A stretch of DNA of 64,000 nucleotides, taken from Acidobacteria bacterium AB60. GTDB taxonomy: Bacteria > Acidobacteriota > Terriglobia > Terriglobales > Acidobacteriaceae. The stretch spans positions 310,001-374,000 of the forward strand of contig VANK01000001.1 in assembly GCA_008682415.1 (NCBI GenBank), given 5' to 3'. Positions 1 through 8,508 of this stretch are shown one piece after another; within the stretch, counting starts at the first letter, position 1, and each line of letters starts with the position of its first letter. The translations under genes and the position numbers were made by a program. The notes under the pieces are model-generated. The model saw only the letters and a list, made by a program, of their open reading frames with translations. It did no database searches and was not told the DNA's origin.

Positions 1-2
1 CT

Positions 3-287
3 GTCGAGCTGGTGCGCAAGGGCGGGACGGTGAACTTCTTCGGCGGATGCGCGGTAGGCACGCACGTTACGCTCGATACCAATCGCATTCACTATAGCGA
101 CATCACGCTGCGCGCGACGTTCCACCATACTCCGGCAATCTGCCGCAAGGCTTTGGATTTGATTGCGGGGGGCCGGTTCCAGGCGAGCGCATTCATCACC
201 GGGCACGCGCACCTGTATGAACTGAACCGCGTCTTCGAGAAGCTGATGAATCGCAGCAGCGAGATCAAGACGGCGATTGTACCGTAA
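3..287 (+). CDS. Zinc-binding medium-chain dehydrogenase, C-terminal fragment
   Basis: The gene runs in from the left edge; only the last 94 codons are present. The fragment has the end of a Rossmann strand with a Gly-Gly turn (GGTVNFFGG) and the C-terminal helices typical of threonine/sorbitol-dehydrogenase-like MDR enzymes. The zinc ligands would lie upstream and cannot be seen. It stops 8 bases before hpnC on the same strand, so it is probably co-transcribed with the hopanoid genes. Its substrate is unknown; a role in hopanoid side-chain chemistry is inferred from position only. The family call is fairly safe, the function is not. Confidence 0.7.
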   Translation, partial: VELVRKGGTVNFFGGCAVGTHVTLDTNRIHYSDITLRATFHHTPAICRKALDLIAGGRFQASAFITGHAHLYELNRVFEKLMNRSSEIKTAIVP

Positions 288-295
288 GGTTTTTC

Positions 296-1297
296 ATGAA
301 CACGGCGACCCACGAACACGGAAGCGAGAGCGAGTTGATTGAGCGCGGCTGGGCAGCGCTTCCGCCGGAGTACCGGATTCCGGAAATTGCTCCGACGCTG
401 GAAGAGGCGCGCGCCTACTGCAAACATCTCGCAGAGACTCATTACGAGAACTTCCACGTAGCGTCCTGGTTCTTGCCTAAAGCGCTGCGGCCGCACTTCC
501 ACGCGATATATGCTTACTGCCGAATCTCGGATGACCTCGGAGATGAAGTAGGCGACACCTCGGCGGCTCTGGCGCTGCTGGATCTGTGGGGCCGCGAACT
601 CGATGCGTGCTATGAAGGGCGTGCACGGCATCCGGTATTTGTCGCTTTGCACGAGACGATCGGCGCGTGCGGGATTCCCAAGGAGCCATTTGCGGACTTG
701 CTGGTAGCCTTCCGCCAGGATCAGACAGTGACGCGGTTTGCCACCATGCAGGATGTGCTTGCCTACTGCCGGTATTCTGCGAATCCTGTGGGCAGGTTGG
801 TTTTATATGCGTGCGGGGAGGTGACTCCGAATACGATCGCGGAGAAGTTTTCCCTTTCGGACGCGACGTGCACAGCCTTGCAGTTGGCGAACTTCTGGCA
901 GGACGTGCGGAGCGATTACGTGGTGCGCAACCGTGTGTATCTGCCGGTTGATGACATGCAGAGGTTCGGCGTCAGCGAAGAGGCGATTGCGGCGGGGAAG
1001 GCGACGCCAGAGTTTCGAGAGTTGCTGCGTTATGAAGTGGAGCTGGCGCGCGAATTGTTTGCACGGGGACTTCCACTCATTGGAAGGGTGAATCGCGAAC
1101 TGGCGATCGATCTGGATTTATTCAGCCGCGGTGGACTGGAGATCCTTCGGGCCATTGAACAGCAAGATTACGATGTGCTGAGCGCCCGGCCGGCAATCAG
1201 CAAGAGCACGAAGCTGCAGTTGGCCTTTCGTGCGCTCAGCGGCAAGTTTTTGCCTTTCCTGCGCCTCGGGCCCCGGGCAACGAGGATGGCGGCTTGA
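296..1297 (+). CDS. hpnC: Hydroxysqualene synthase HpnC
   Basis: Trans-isoprenyl diphosphate synthase-like protein of 333 residues, the usual length for HpnC. Two aspartate-rich metal-binding motifs are visible: SDDLGDE at residues 78-84 and WQDVRSD at 201-207, followed by the NRVYLP block typical of squalene/phytoene synthases. In the HpnCDE pathway HpnC converts presqualene diphosphate to hydroxysqualene in the cytoplasm. It is first of three overlapping genes (hpnC-hpnD-hpnE), and its TGA stop overlaps the hpnD start by four bases, suggesting translational coupling. All catalytic Asp residues are present. HpnC is separated from the paralogous HpnD by sequence character and gene order. Confidence 0.93.
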   Translation: MNTATHEHGSESELIERGWAALPPEYRIPEIAPTLEEARAYCKHLAETHYENFHVASWFLPKALRPHFHAIYAYCRISDDLGDEVGDTSAALALLDLWGRELDACYEGRARHPVFVALHETIGACGIPKEPFADLLVAFRQDQTVTRFATMQDVLAYCRYSANPVGRLVLYACGEVTPNTIAEKFSLSDATCTALQLANFWQDVRSDYVVRNRVYLPVDDMQRFGVSEEAIAAGKATPEFRELLRYEVELARELFARGLPLIGRVNRELAIDLDLFSRGGLEILRAIEQQDYDVLSARPAISKSTKLQLAFRALSGKFLPFLRLGPRATRMAA

Positions 1298-2229
1298 TCA
1301 CGGCCGTGCAACCGAATCAGTTGGTGATCGATCGCGCATACGCGGAATGTCGAGCGATCGCCCGTCGCGAGGCAAAGAACTTTTATTACGCGTTTGTGGC
1401 CCTGCCGAAGCCGCGCCGCAATGCGATCTGCGCGATTTATGCGTTCATGCGGAAGGCTGACGATCTGGCCGATGATGAGTCGCGCTCGCGCGAGCAGCGG
1501 CGCATCGATCTGGATCAGTGGTGTTCCGCATGGCACAAGGTGTTGAGCGGCGAGGACACGAGCGATCCAGTGTTCATTGCGGTGCGCGATGCGGTAGAGC
1601 GATTCGGGATTCCCACGCGGCTGCTGGATGAGCTGGTGTCGGGGACCACGATGGATCTCGAGAATGCTTCGCAGGACACCCCGGACACCTACGCGACGTT
1701 CGAAGATCTCTATCGCTACTGCTATCTGGTTGCGTCGGTTGTGGGACTGGTGTGCATACGCATCTTTGGGTATACCGATCCGCGCGCGGAGAAGCTGGCG
1801 GAGGAGACGGGCATTGCGTTTCAGCTGACGAATATCCTGCGCGATGTGGCGGAGGACGCGGAACGCAAGCGTGTATATCTGCCGGTTGCGGACCTGGCCG
1901 CGCATCAGCTCTCGGTTGAGCAGCTGCTGCACCGCCAGGCGGGTTCTCCGCCCAGTGCTCAGGAGCGGGCGCTGCTGGCGGAGATTGGCAAGCGGGCGGA
2001 GCACTACTATCAGTCGGCGCGCGAGCTTCTGCCTTTGATCGACCGCGAAAGCCGGCCTGCGCTGTGGGTGCTGGTGCGCATCTATCATCGCCTGCTGATT
2101 CAGATCAGGCGCGCCCGCTATGACGTCTTCTCGCGACGCATCAGCGTGCCCACCTTCATGAAGCTCGAGATTCTGGCTGTGGGCATGATACGCATGAGAT
2201 GGGCTCGCCTGGTGCACAATACAGGCTGA
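1294..2229 (+). CDS. hpnD: Presqualene diphosphate synthase HpnD
   Basis: Second squalene/phytoene synthase-fold enzyme, 311 residues. HpnD joins two farnesyl diphosphates to presqualene diphosphate. The first aspartate-rich motif is ADDLADD at 55-61, the second is LRDVAED at 182-188, followed by RVYLP. The TTG start at 1294 overlaps the hpnC stop (TTGA); an in-frame GTG at 1306 is an alternative. The stop overlaps the hpnE ATG by one base (TGATG). Gene order hpnC-hpnD-hpnE matches the conserved hopanoid module. No squalene-hopene cyclase is in the window, so it presumably lies further left or elsewhere. Confidence 0.93.
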   Translation: MITAVQPNQLVIDRAYAECRAIARREAKNFYYAFVALPKPRRNAICAIYAFMRKADDLADDESRSREQRRIDLDQWCSAWHKVLSGEDTSDPVFIAVRDAVERFGIPTRLLDELVSGTTMDLENASQDTPDTYATFEDLYRYCYLVASVVGLVCIRIFGYTDPRAEKLAEETGIAFQLTNILRDVAEDAERKRVYLPVADLAAHQLSVEQLLHRQAGSPPSAQERALLAEIGKRAEHYYQSARELLPLIDRESRPALWVLVRIYHRLLIQIRRARYDVFSRRISVPTFMKLEILAVGMIRMRWARLVHNTG

Positions 2230-3665
2230 TGCAATCGATGCCCGAGAACTCCCCAAGAAAGACAGTGGCTGTTGTGGGCGGCGGTGTCGCCGGCATGAGT
2301 GCTGCCTGCGCGCTTGCGGACGTCGGGTTCCACGTGAGTCTGCTGGAGCGGAGAGGCTATCTGGGCGGACGTGCGTCGTCCTATCTGCATCCCGGCGTGA
2401 ACGAAGTGATCGACAACTGCCAGCACGTGATCTTCGGGTGCTGCACCAACATCGTTGGCTTCTACGAGCGGATTGGCGTCGCGAACAAAATTCACTGGAC
2501 CAGCGACATGACCATGATCGAGCCGGGGGGACGGCGATCGCAGCTTGGGCCATTCCAGATGGGTCCAATCAGACTTCCTGCCCCTCTGCACGGGATGCCC
2601 GCGCTCCTGCGGGCGGGCGCATTCAGAGTAGCCGATAAGCTTGCGCTGGCACGGGCATTTCGGGGCATGATGAAGCCGGGGTCGCTTTCGAACTCTGAGG
2701 AGACACTGGGGGACTGGCTGCGACGCCACCGGCAGACAGAAGGCGCCATGAACCATTTCTGGCGATTGGTGATTGCGAGCGCCCTGAACGCCGATATCGA
2801 ACATATCGCCGTCCCCTACGCGGCCAAGGTGGTCCGCGAACTATTCATGAATTCCGCTGAGGCGGGAAGCATGGGAATGAGCATCGTCCCGCTGAGCGAA
2901 CTCTACGACGGTGCAAAGAGATTTTTGGAAGAACACGGATCGTGTGTGGTGCTCAATGCGAATGTCGAAGGTCTGAGCTGGGATGTTTTATCGCGGCGAT
3001 GGACGGTTACAACGCGCACGGGGCCGGTTACCGCGGACTACGTCGTGATGGCTTTGCCTTTCGAAGGTCTGCAGAAACTGCTGCCGGGATTACCGCAGGC
3101 GCCGGGAGTTGCGGATCTGGCGAAGCAGCTTGAGCAACACGCGCATTGGCCGATTTGCAGCGTGCATCTTTGGTTCGATCGCGAGATTACAGAGCTTGAT
3201 CACGCGGTGCTGCTCGATCGCGAGATTCATTGGCTCTACAACAAGGGCAAGCTGCAGCCGTGGCGCGAGCTCAGGGGCAGCTATGTGGAGCTGGTGGTAA
3301 GCGCGTCGCGAGAGTTTGCGCTGCTGTCGCGTGACCAGGCGATTGCGAAGGCTATGAACGAACTGGCGGAATTTTTCCCGGTAGTGAATACGGCCAGGTT
3401 GGAAAAGGCGGCGCTGATCAAGGAGGTACGCGCAACGTTTGGCGTACCGCCGGGGATCGATGCGGCGCGGCCCGGCGCGATCTCCCCGTGGCCGAATCTG
3501 TTTCTGGCCGGAGACTGGGTTGCCACCGGCTGGCCATCGACCATGGAGAGTGGAGTGCGATCGGGACACTTAGCGGCTGAGGCTCTTTCCCAAGCCGCCG
3601 GACGCGCGCAGAATTTTCTTGTGCCGGATTTGAGACCGCAAGGGCTGATGAAGTGGCTACGCTAG
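2229..3665 (+). CDS. hpnE: Hydroxysqualene dehydroxylase HpnE (FAD-dependent)
   Basis: FAD-dependent amine-oxidase/phytoene-desaturase-like protein of about 478 residues that reduces hydroxysqualene to squalene. The dinucleotide-binding GGGVAG lies at residues 17-22, followed by the family's ERR-x-x-LGGRASS block. A C-terminal FAD-contacting segment (LFLAGDWVATGWPSTMESGVRSG in outline: AGDW...PSTMESG) is intact. I start at the ATG at 2229, which overlaps the hpnD stop as TGATG; an upstream in-frame ATG at 2199 would add ten residues inside hpnD. The 3' end overlaps the convergent EamA gene by four bases. With hpnC and hpnD it completes squalene formation from farnesyl diphosphate. Confidence 0.92.
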   Translation: MQSMPENSPRKTVAVVGGGVAGMSAACALADVGFHVSLLERRGYLGGRASSYLHPGVNEVIDNCQHVIFGCCTNIVGFYERIGVANKIHWTSDMTMIEPGGRRSQLGPFQMGPIRLPAPLHGMPALLRAGAFRVADKLALARAFRGMMKPGSLSNSEETLGDWLRRHRQTEGAMNHFWRLVIASALNADIEHIAVPYAAKVVRELFMNSAEAGSMGMSIVPLSELYDGAKRFLEEHGSCVVLNANVEGLSWDVLSRRWTVTTRTGPVTADYVVMALPFEGLQKLLPGLPQAPGVADLAKQLEQHAHWPICSVHLWFDREITELDHAVLLDREIHWLYNKGKLQPWRELRGSYVELVVSASREFALLSRDQAIAKAMNELAEFFPVVNTARLEKAALIKEVRATFGVPPGIDAARPGAISPWPNLFLAGDWVATGWPSTMESGVRSGHLAAEALSQAAGRAQNFLVPDLRPQGLMKWLR

Positions 3666-4069
3666 TGAGCCAGCAGATAGACGCCGACGCAGACCAACGC
3701 CGCGGCTGTCCAGCGGCGGCGGTCGACGTTCTCATGCAGGAACAGCTTTCCTGCAACGGCGTTGGTGACCAGTGTGAGAGACGCGGCGGCTGGCGCAACC
3801 AGACTCAGGTCCAGATGATTCAGCGCGAAGAGTAGCGAGAAAAAAGCCAGCGCCAGAAAGCCCACGCCCGCGAAGAACAACGGGCATGTGATGACGGCGC
3901 GGATCGCGCCTCTCATTCCGGCGCGGGCGCGAATCTCGTCGAGGTCGCCAATCGACTTCATGGCCGCGGCGGTGAGCACTTCCCCGGTTGTCGAGGCGAG
4001 CACGATGGCGGCGATCATGCCGACTGCCGCCCATGGATTCACGGAGCCGGCGGGCAAGGGAATCGTCAC
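3662..4069 (-). CDS. EamA/SMR-like half-transporter, hopanoid-cluster associated (second of pair)
   Basis: Small integral membrane protein of 135 residues with four predicted hydrophobic segments (about 11-31, 57-80, 85-105, 114-134). It resembles half of a drug/metabolite transporter of the EamA superfamily; such four-helix units work as homo- or heterodimers. The ATG overlaps the stop of the next gene upstream (4066-4512) by four bases, so the two are almost certainly co-translated, like ArnE/ArnF flippase pairs. Its 3' end overlaps the end of hpnE on the opposite strand. Substrate is unknown; moving a hopanoid or lipid-linked sugar across the inner membrane is inferred from position only. 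Confidence 0.75.
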   Translation of the reverse strand: MTIPLPAGSVNPWAAVGMIAAIVLASTTGEVLTAAAMKSIGDLDEIRARAGMRGAIRAVITCPLFFAGVGFLALAFFSLLFALNHLDLSLVAPAAASLTLVTNAVAGKLFLHENVDRRRWTAAALVCVGVYLLAH

Positions 4070-4512
4070 GACACCCTCTCCTCTTCCATGGGGCTGGGGA
4101 GGCCGGCAATCGCTTGGGGGGGACGTTCGGTCAACGCCGGACCGTGCGCCACGAATCCGACGCCCACGGTTATGAGCACAATGCCAGCCCAGCGCTCCAA
4201 CGAGACGGGCTCGTGGAGCCAGAACTTGGAGAGCAGCGCGACAATGACGTTACCGAAGGCGGTGGCTGGAAGAACGAACGTGAGATCGGCCCAGGAGAGG
4301 GCGGTGAGGTAGCTGGCAAAGAAGCCGATCAAGAGCGCGATTCCGGTGGCGATCCAGGGGGTGAAAACCGCCCCGATCAGCGTTGCGGGATGCGCGAGCG
4401 AAATGGGCGCCAGGTGTGTCATGCCGCGCGAGAGGCATGTGTCGCCGAGCGGGGCGCAGAGCGCCACCAGCCCGAGGATCATCCACTGGTGCGGGGTAAG
4501 TTGATGCTTCAT
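4066..4512 (-). CDS. EamA/SMR-like half-transporter, hopanoid-cluster associated (first of pair)
   Basis: 148-residue membrane protein with four hydrophobic segments and the EamA-like C-terminal block LHEPVSLERWAGIVLITVG, where a Glu-Pro follows the third helix. It is read before and overlaps the partner gene at 3662-4069 by four bases (ATGA). The two proteins are related in layout but not identical, fitting an antiparallel heterodimer. The charged C-terminal tail (about residues 126-148) is cytosolic-looking. The gene lies downstream of hpnJ on the same strand but a strong terminator hairpin separates them, so it may have its own promoter. The function is unassigned beyond the transporter superfamily. 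Confidence 0.75.
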   Translation of the reverse strand: MKHQLTPHQWMILGLVALCAPLGDTCLSRGMTHLAPISLAHPATLIGAVFTPWIATGIALLIGFFASYLTALSWADLTFVLPATAFGNVIVALLSKFWLHEPVSLERWAGIVLITVGVGFVAHGPALTERPPQAIAGLPSPMEEERVS

Positions 4513-4543
4513 GAAAACGAGCGGTCCCTCAGCCGCAAAGAAG

Positions 4544-4567
4544 AAGGGCGGACACGCCGCCCTTTTT
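4544..4567. terminator. Intrinsic terminator between hpnJ and the EamA pair
   Basis: Perfect 8-base stem AAGGGCGG / CCGCCCTT with a five-base loop, followed on the + strand by TTTTT. Read on the minus strand, the stem is followed by TTCTTCTTT, so it may work both ways. It sits just downstream of hpnJ (minus strand), which is its likely client. Confidence 0.75.
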
Positions 4568-4611
4568 CATAGAATGCGATGTTGGTGCTAAAGGTCGCAT
4601 AAATGCACGAA

Positions 4612-6099
4612 CTATGCGCCGGCGCCAACCGCCGCCGGCGGATCGGCCTGGCTCCTGCGCTTCTCTTTGACGGCCCGATTGCGCTCGGCGCGGAGTTTGA
4701 GGAACGATTTGGCCTCCACGTACAGTCGCGGCACATCGCGATTCACAATGGCCTTCCAGATCACGCGGAATGCGGCCTTGGGACGGAAATAGTACTCGTC
4801 GTAGAAGCGGTGCACCATCTCCATCACGTAGTCGACGGGAAGGCCGGGGTATTCGATGTGGGCCATCTGGTGACCGCCCCCGTCTTCCATCTTCTCGTTG
4901 GTGATGAAGCCATTGACCTTGGCGAATTCGTAGAATTCGGTTCCGGGATATGCGTGGGCGATGGAGACCTGGATGGTTTCCACATCGAGGCTCTTGGCGA
5001 AGTTGATCGTATTGCGAATGGATTCCTTGGTTTCGCCGGGAAGTCCCAGGATGAAGTCGCCGTGGATGACCAGGCCGAGGTCGTGGCAGTCCTTGGCGAA
5101 GGCGCGCGCGCGTTCGACGGTGGCGCCCTTCTTGATGTTCTTCAGGATTTGCGGATCGCCGGACTCAAAGCCGACGATGAGCAGCCGGCAGCCGGCTTCC
5201 TTCATGGCCTTGAGGGTCTCGCGATCGGTGGTCACGCGGGAGGTGCAGCTCCAGGTCAGGCCCAGCGGCTTCAACTTCTCGCACAATTCGATCGTGCGCG
5301 CCTTCTGGATATTGAACGTGTCGTCGTCGAAGAAGAACTCCTTAACTTCGGGGAAGTTCTCCTTGGCCCACTTGAGTTCCGCGGCTACATCGTCCGTAGA
5401 CCTCTTGCGCCAGGCGTGACCGCTGAGTGTCTGCGGCCACAGGCAGAAGGTGCATTGAGCAGGACACCCGCGCGTGGAGTAGAGAGCGATATAGGGATGC
5501 AGAAGGAAGGGGACGTTGTAGCGGGTGACGTCCATGTCGCGCTTGTAGATCTTGGTAGCCCATGGCATCGCGTCCAGGTCTTCAACCTGCGGCCGGTCGG
5601 GATTGTGAACGATCTGGCCGTTCTTCTTGTAGCTGATGCCAAGGATCTGATCGAGTGGCTTGCCTTGGGCAAATTCGACAACGGAGAAATCGAACTCGCG
5701 GCGGCAGATGAAGTCGAGGACTGAGCACTCGTTCAATGCGCGATCGGGGTCGGTCGTAACCGGGGGCCCGACGAAGGCGATACGAATCGAGGGATTCGCT
5801 GTCTTGATTGCTTCTGCCAGACGCTGATCACCTTCCCAGCCCACGGTGGACGTGAAGAGCACGAGGAACTCGTAATCCTTGCAGATCCTGATGGTCTCTT
5901 CCGCCGAGACGTGATGCGGGGGAGCATCGAGGAGCCGCGAGCCCTCAAGCATACCGGCCGGATAGGCCAGCCACACCGGGTACCAGTACGACTCAATCTC
6001 GCGCGTTGCAGGCCAGCGCGAGCTCGCGCCACCGTCGAAATTCTCAAACGAAGGCGGGTTCAAAAACAGTGTCTTCAGGGGCATAGGCATCTCTTTCAT
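4612..6099 (-). CDS. hpnJ: Hopanoid biosynthesis radical SAM protein HpnJ
   Basis: 495-residue B12-binding-type radical SAM enzyme. The N-terminal part (about 10-180) looks like a cobalamin-binding fold. The radical SAM core starts at the C-x3-C-x2-C cluster motif (C212, C216, C219, in GCPAQCTFC) and runs to about residue 400, with a GFESGDPQIL stretch typical of B12 radical SAM proteins. HpnJ is known from Burkholderia to be needed for making the bacteriohopanetetrol cyclitol ether head group. A second in-frame ATG is at 6090. The gene ends at a strong terminator; the next gene on this strand (TolC-like) lies upstream. HpnH, HpnI and HpnK are not in the window. Confidence 0.9.
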   Translation of the reverse strand: MKEMPMPLKTLFLNPPSFENFDGGASSRWPATREIESYWYPVWLAYPAGMLEGSRLLDAPPHHVSAEETIRICKDYEFLVLFTSTVGWEGDQRLAEAIKTANPSIRIAFVGPPVTTDPDRALNECSVLDFICRREFDFSVVEFAQGKPLDQILGISYKKNGQIVHNPDRPQVEDLDAMPWATKIYKRDMDVTRYNVPFLLHPYIALYSTRGCPAQCTFCLWPQTLSGHAWRKRSTDDVAAELKWAKENFPEVKEFFFDDDTFNIQKARTIELCEKLKPLGLTWSCTSRVTTDRETLKAMKEAGCRLLIVGFESGDPQILKNIKKGATVERARAFAKDCHDLGLVIHGDFILGLPGETKESIRNTINFAKSLDVETIQVSIAHAYPGTEFYEFAKVNGFITNEKMEDGGGHQMAHIEYPGLPVDYVMEMVHRFYDEYYFRPKAAFRVIWKAIVNRDVPRLYVEAKSFLKLRAERNRAVKEKRRSQADPPAAVGAGA

Positions 6100-6145
6100 C
6101 TTAACATCCGGCTAACTTTGCGCGGCCAGCTAAGGGCTAAGTTGT

Positions 6146-7474
6146 TTACTTTGTGTGCAACTCGTTGAGCCAGTCCTGCATGTGGCCCAGGGCCCGCAAA
6201 AGCCCCAGCCGGGCCCTGGCAAGGCCGAGTGAAGCTTCCTCGGAGTCGGTGAATTTTTGCCGTTCATCGATTTTGGCGAGCTGTTCAGCGCGTGGCGAGA
6301 GCTGGGCCGCGGCGCCGGAGGCGGAACCTGCGCCGCTGCCATTTTCGAGCTGGGTCTCGACGGTTCGGACCTGCTCGGCAGCAATCTGCTGTTTGAGGGC
6401 GGCGACCTCAGCCTGCGCATCCAGTTCGCGCAGGGAGGTAGTCAGGTCTGAAATCGCAAGATCGTTCTGACGCTGCGCCTGTTCTGCTTCAACCTGAGCC
6501 CGTAGAGCGTCGGCCGCAGACTCGCGGCCCTTGGCACGGTGCCCCATGTCAAACAGAGGAATCTGGATGGAGATGCCGGATGCGAAGTTGTTGGCGGGAA
6601 GAGGCTTCGCAAAAAATTGATTCACGCTGTTCAGGATGGTCGTGTTGCGATAGTACTGGAGCGCGAATCCAAGTTGGGGAAAGTAGTTTGTCTCCTGATC
6701 GCCCCTTGCCTGGTCGAGCCGGGAGCGGGCGATCAGGCGCGCCGCGTCAATTCCCGGAAGAGTGCGGGGTTTGTCTTCAGCGTGGACCTCCGGAATCTCC
6801 GGGATACTGGCGTGGTCAGGCGCAATGGAGCCCAGCGGCAGGCCGGTGAGGGAGGCGAGTTGTTTGGAGAGTTGGGCTGCCCGAGACTCCAGGTGCAGAC
6901 GAGCCAGCTTGACGTTGGCGGCAACCAGTCGGGCCTGCAGCATTTCGCTGAGGGGATCCACTCCGGCCTCGGCCCGTTGTTGCTCGATCTCCACCAATCG
7001 GGCCGCCATGGTCTCCTGCTGATGGGCCGCCTCCAATTCGCGGTTCACCGCATCGAGTTCCACATAGGCGGAACTGGCGTCGAGAGCGGCCTGTTCGCGC
7101 GCGTCCTTGAGCCTGCTGGTGGCTGCGCGCAACCCTGAACGCGCTGCGTCGATGTAATGCTTTTGCGGGATGCTGAAAACCAGCGATTGCATGCTGGCGC
7201 TCCAGATGGAGGGCGGCTGGCCAGTGAATCCCACCTCGGGAAAGACAGGCACGCCAGTACTAACGCTCAGGGAGGGGATGATGACGTCCTTGCTTTCGGA
7301 GTACACTGCATCGGCCTTGGCTACGTCGGCCTGCGCGATCTTGACCGCGGAGCTATTTCGCTGGGCCAGGTCAACAACCGTAGCGAGAGAAACCTGTGCG
7401 GCCACGCTTGCGGAGGCGGCCAGTAGAGCCGACGCAATCGATAGCTTTGCAAAGCCGCGGTAATGGAGCGTCAT
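6146..7474 (-). CDS. TolC-family outer membrane efflux protein
   Basis: 442-residue outer membrane factor. I start at ATG 7474, which gives a signal peptide (KLSIASALLAASASVAAQ) and leaves 20 bases after the upstream TPR gene; the longer open frame to 7609 would overlap that gene and has no signal peptide. Two long coiled-coil regions rich in Ala, Gln and Glu (about 90-230 and 300-430) are typical of the TolC periplasmic barrel. Gene order on the minus strand is adaptor, TPR protein, TolC-like channel. No inner-membrane ATPase, RND or MFS pump is adjacent, so the export substrate cannot be read from context. Confidence 0.85.
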   Translation of the reverse strand: MTLHYRGFAKLSIASALLAASASVAAQVSLATVVDLAQRNSSAVKIAQADVAKADAVYSESKDVIIPSLSVSTGVPVFPEVGFTGQPPSIWSASMQSLVFSIPQKHYIDAARSGLRAATSRLKDAREQAALDASSAYVELDAVNRELEAAHQQETMAARLVEIEQQRAEAGVDPLSEMLQARLVAANVKLARLHLESRAAQLSKQLASLTGLPLGSIAPDHASIPEIPEVHAEDKPRTLPGIDAARLIARSRLDQARGDQETNYFPQLGFALQYYRNTTILNSVNQFFAKPLPANNFASGISIQIPLFDMGHRAKGRESAADALRAQVEAEQAQRQNDLAISDLTTSLRELDAQAEVAALKQQIAAEQVRTVETQLENGSGAGSASGAAAQLSPRAEQLAKIDERQKFTDSEEASLGLARARLGLLRALGHMQDWLNELHTK

Positions 7475-7494
7475 AGTCAACAGTGTGTGCCCCG

Positions 7495-8508
7495 TTAGAA
7501 CTTGAGATCCTGCGCTGGTTTGTAGCCGTTGGCGAGAGCTAACGCCGCGGTTCGTTCTTCGCGAGCCCCGGCGGTGTCGCCCTGGCGGGCTTTGAGACGT
7601 GCCATCCATACATGAGCGACGAAAGCGGGGGCCTCTTCGGTGTTGTTGGAAGCCAGGTAGGTCTGCAGAAGCTTCTGTGCGAATTCTGGATCGCGATTAG
7701 CCTTGATAAGGACCGAGGCTCCATTGAAGAGAGCTACCCCAGCGTGGTGATCGCGTTGGGCGGCAGCCACTCCGCTTTGCACGGCACTCTCCATCTGCGA
7801 CCATTGCTTGTTCTTGCGGTAGAAGCTGGCCAGTCTCATCCATTGAAATGCGGGGTGCGCGCTGGCTGTGATGGCAAGGCGGAATTCGCGCTCGGCAGTT
7901 CCGGAATCGTGATTCTCCTGAGCGATCGCTGCGCGCAGTTCGTGCGCTCGGGCGGGATCCACGTGATCGAGACGGCTGGCGATTGTGGCCGCCTTGTCGG
8001 TTCCACCACCAACCACCCCCGGAGCTGAGCTGTAGAATTCACCGAGGTCGGCCAGCGCCTCCGGGTTGCGGGGATCCAGTTCGGTCGCGCGTTCAAACTC
8101 GGCGCGTGCCCGCTTAGCAAGGCCATACGCCGAAACGAACGAGGCCTTGTCCGCCAGCTCGCCCAGTGCCCGACCCAACCAGAGGTGATTCATCGAATTC
8201 TGGTCATCGAGGGTGACGGCCTGCTGGCACTCCCTCACGGCCGCGTCCCACTGCTCCATCGTAAAGAGTACGCGGCAACGGAGGTTGTGAGCCTGCGCGG
8301 AGCCGGCCTCGCCTGAGGGAAGAGCCTGCAACAGAGCGAGAGCTTTGTCGGCCTGGCCTGCCTGCAGCGCAGAATTTGCTTCTGCCAAACCGCTGTGAGA
8401 CGCCTGCGCCGGAGCGAGGGCAGCGAGTGCCAGTGTCAAAAGTCCCGTGCCCATCGCCGAAACTGCGCGACGCACAAGGCCGCCGAAACCTGGCACTCGC
8501 TTGGTCAC
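7495..8508 (-). CDS. Secreted tetratricopeptide-repeat protein in efflux operon
   Basis: 337-residue protein with an N-terminal signal peptide (hydrophobic 15-35, ending APAQAS). The rest is made of helical TPR-like pairs, clearest around residues 40-160 (repeats with A-x-x-E-F-E-R-A-x-E-L-D-P-x-N) and again at 190-320. The start codon overlaps the adaptor gene's stop by four bases, so it is translated with it. TPR proteins between an adaptor and an outer membrane channel probably help assembly or bind the exported material, but no specific role can be stated. It is an accessory protein of unknown function in an efflux operon. Confidence 0.75.
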   Translation of the reverse strand: MTKRVPGFGGLVRRAVSAMGTGLLTLALAALAPAQASHSGLAEANSALQAGQADKALALLQALPSGEAGSAQAHNLRCRVLFTMEQWDAAVRECQQAVTLDDQNSMNHLWLGRALGELADKASFVSAYGLAKRARAEFERATELDPRNPEALADLGEFYSSAPGVVGGGTDKAATIASRLDHVDPARAHELRAAIAQENHDSGTAEREFRLAITASAHPAFQWMRLASFYRKNKQWSQMESAVQSGVAAAQRDHHAGVALFNGASVLIKANRDPEFAQKLLQTYLASNNTEEAPAFVAHVWMARLKARQGDTAGAREERTAALALANGYKPAQDLKF

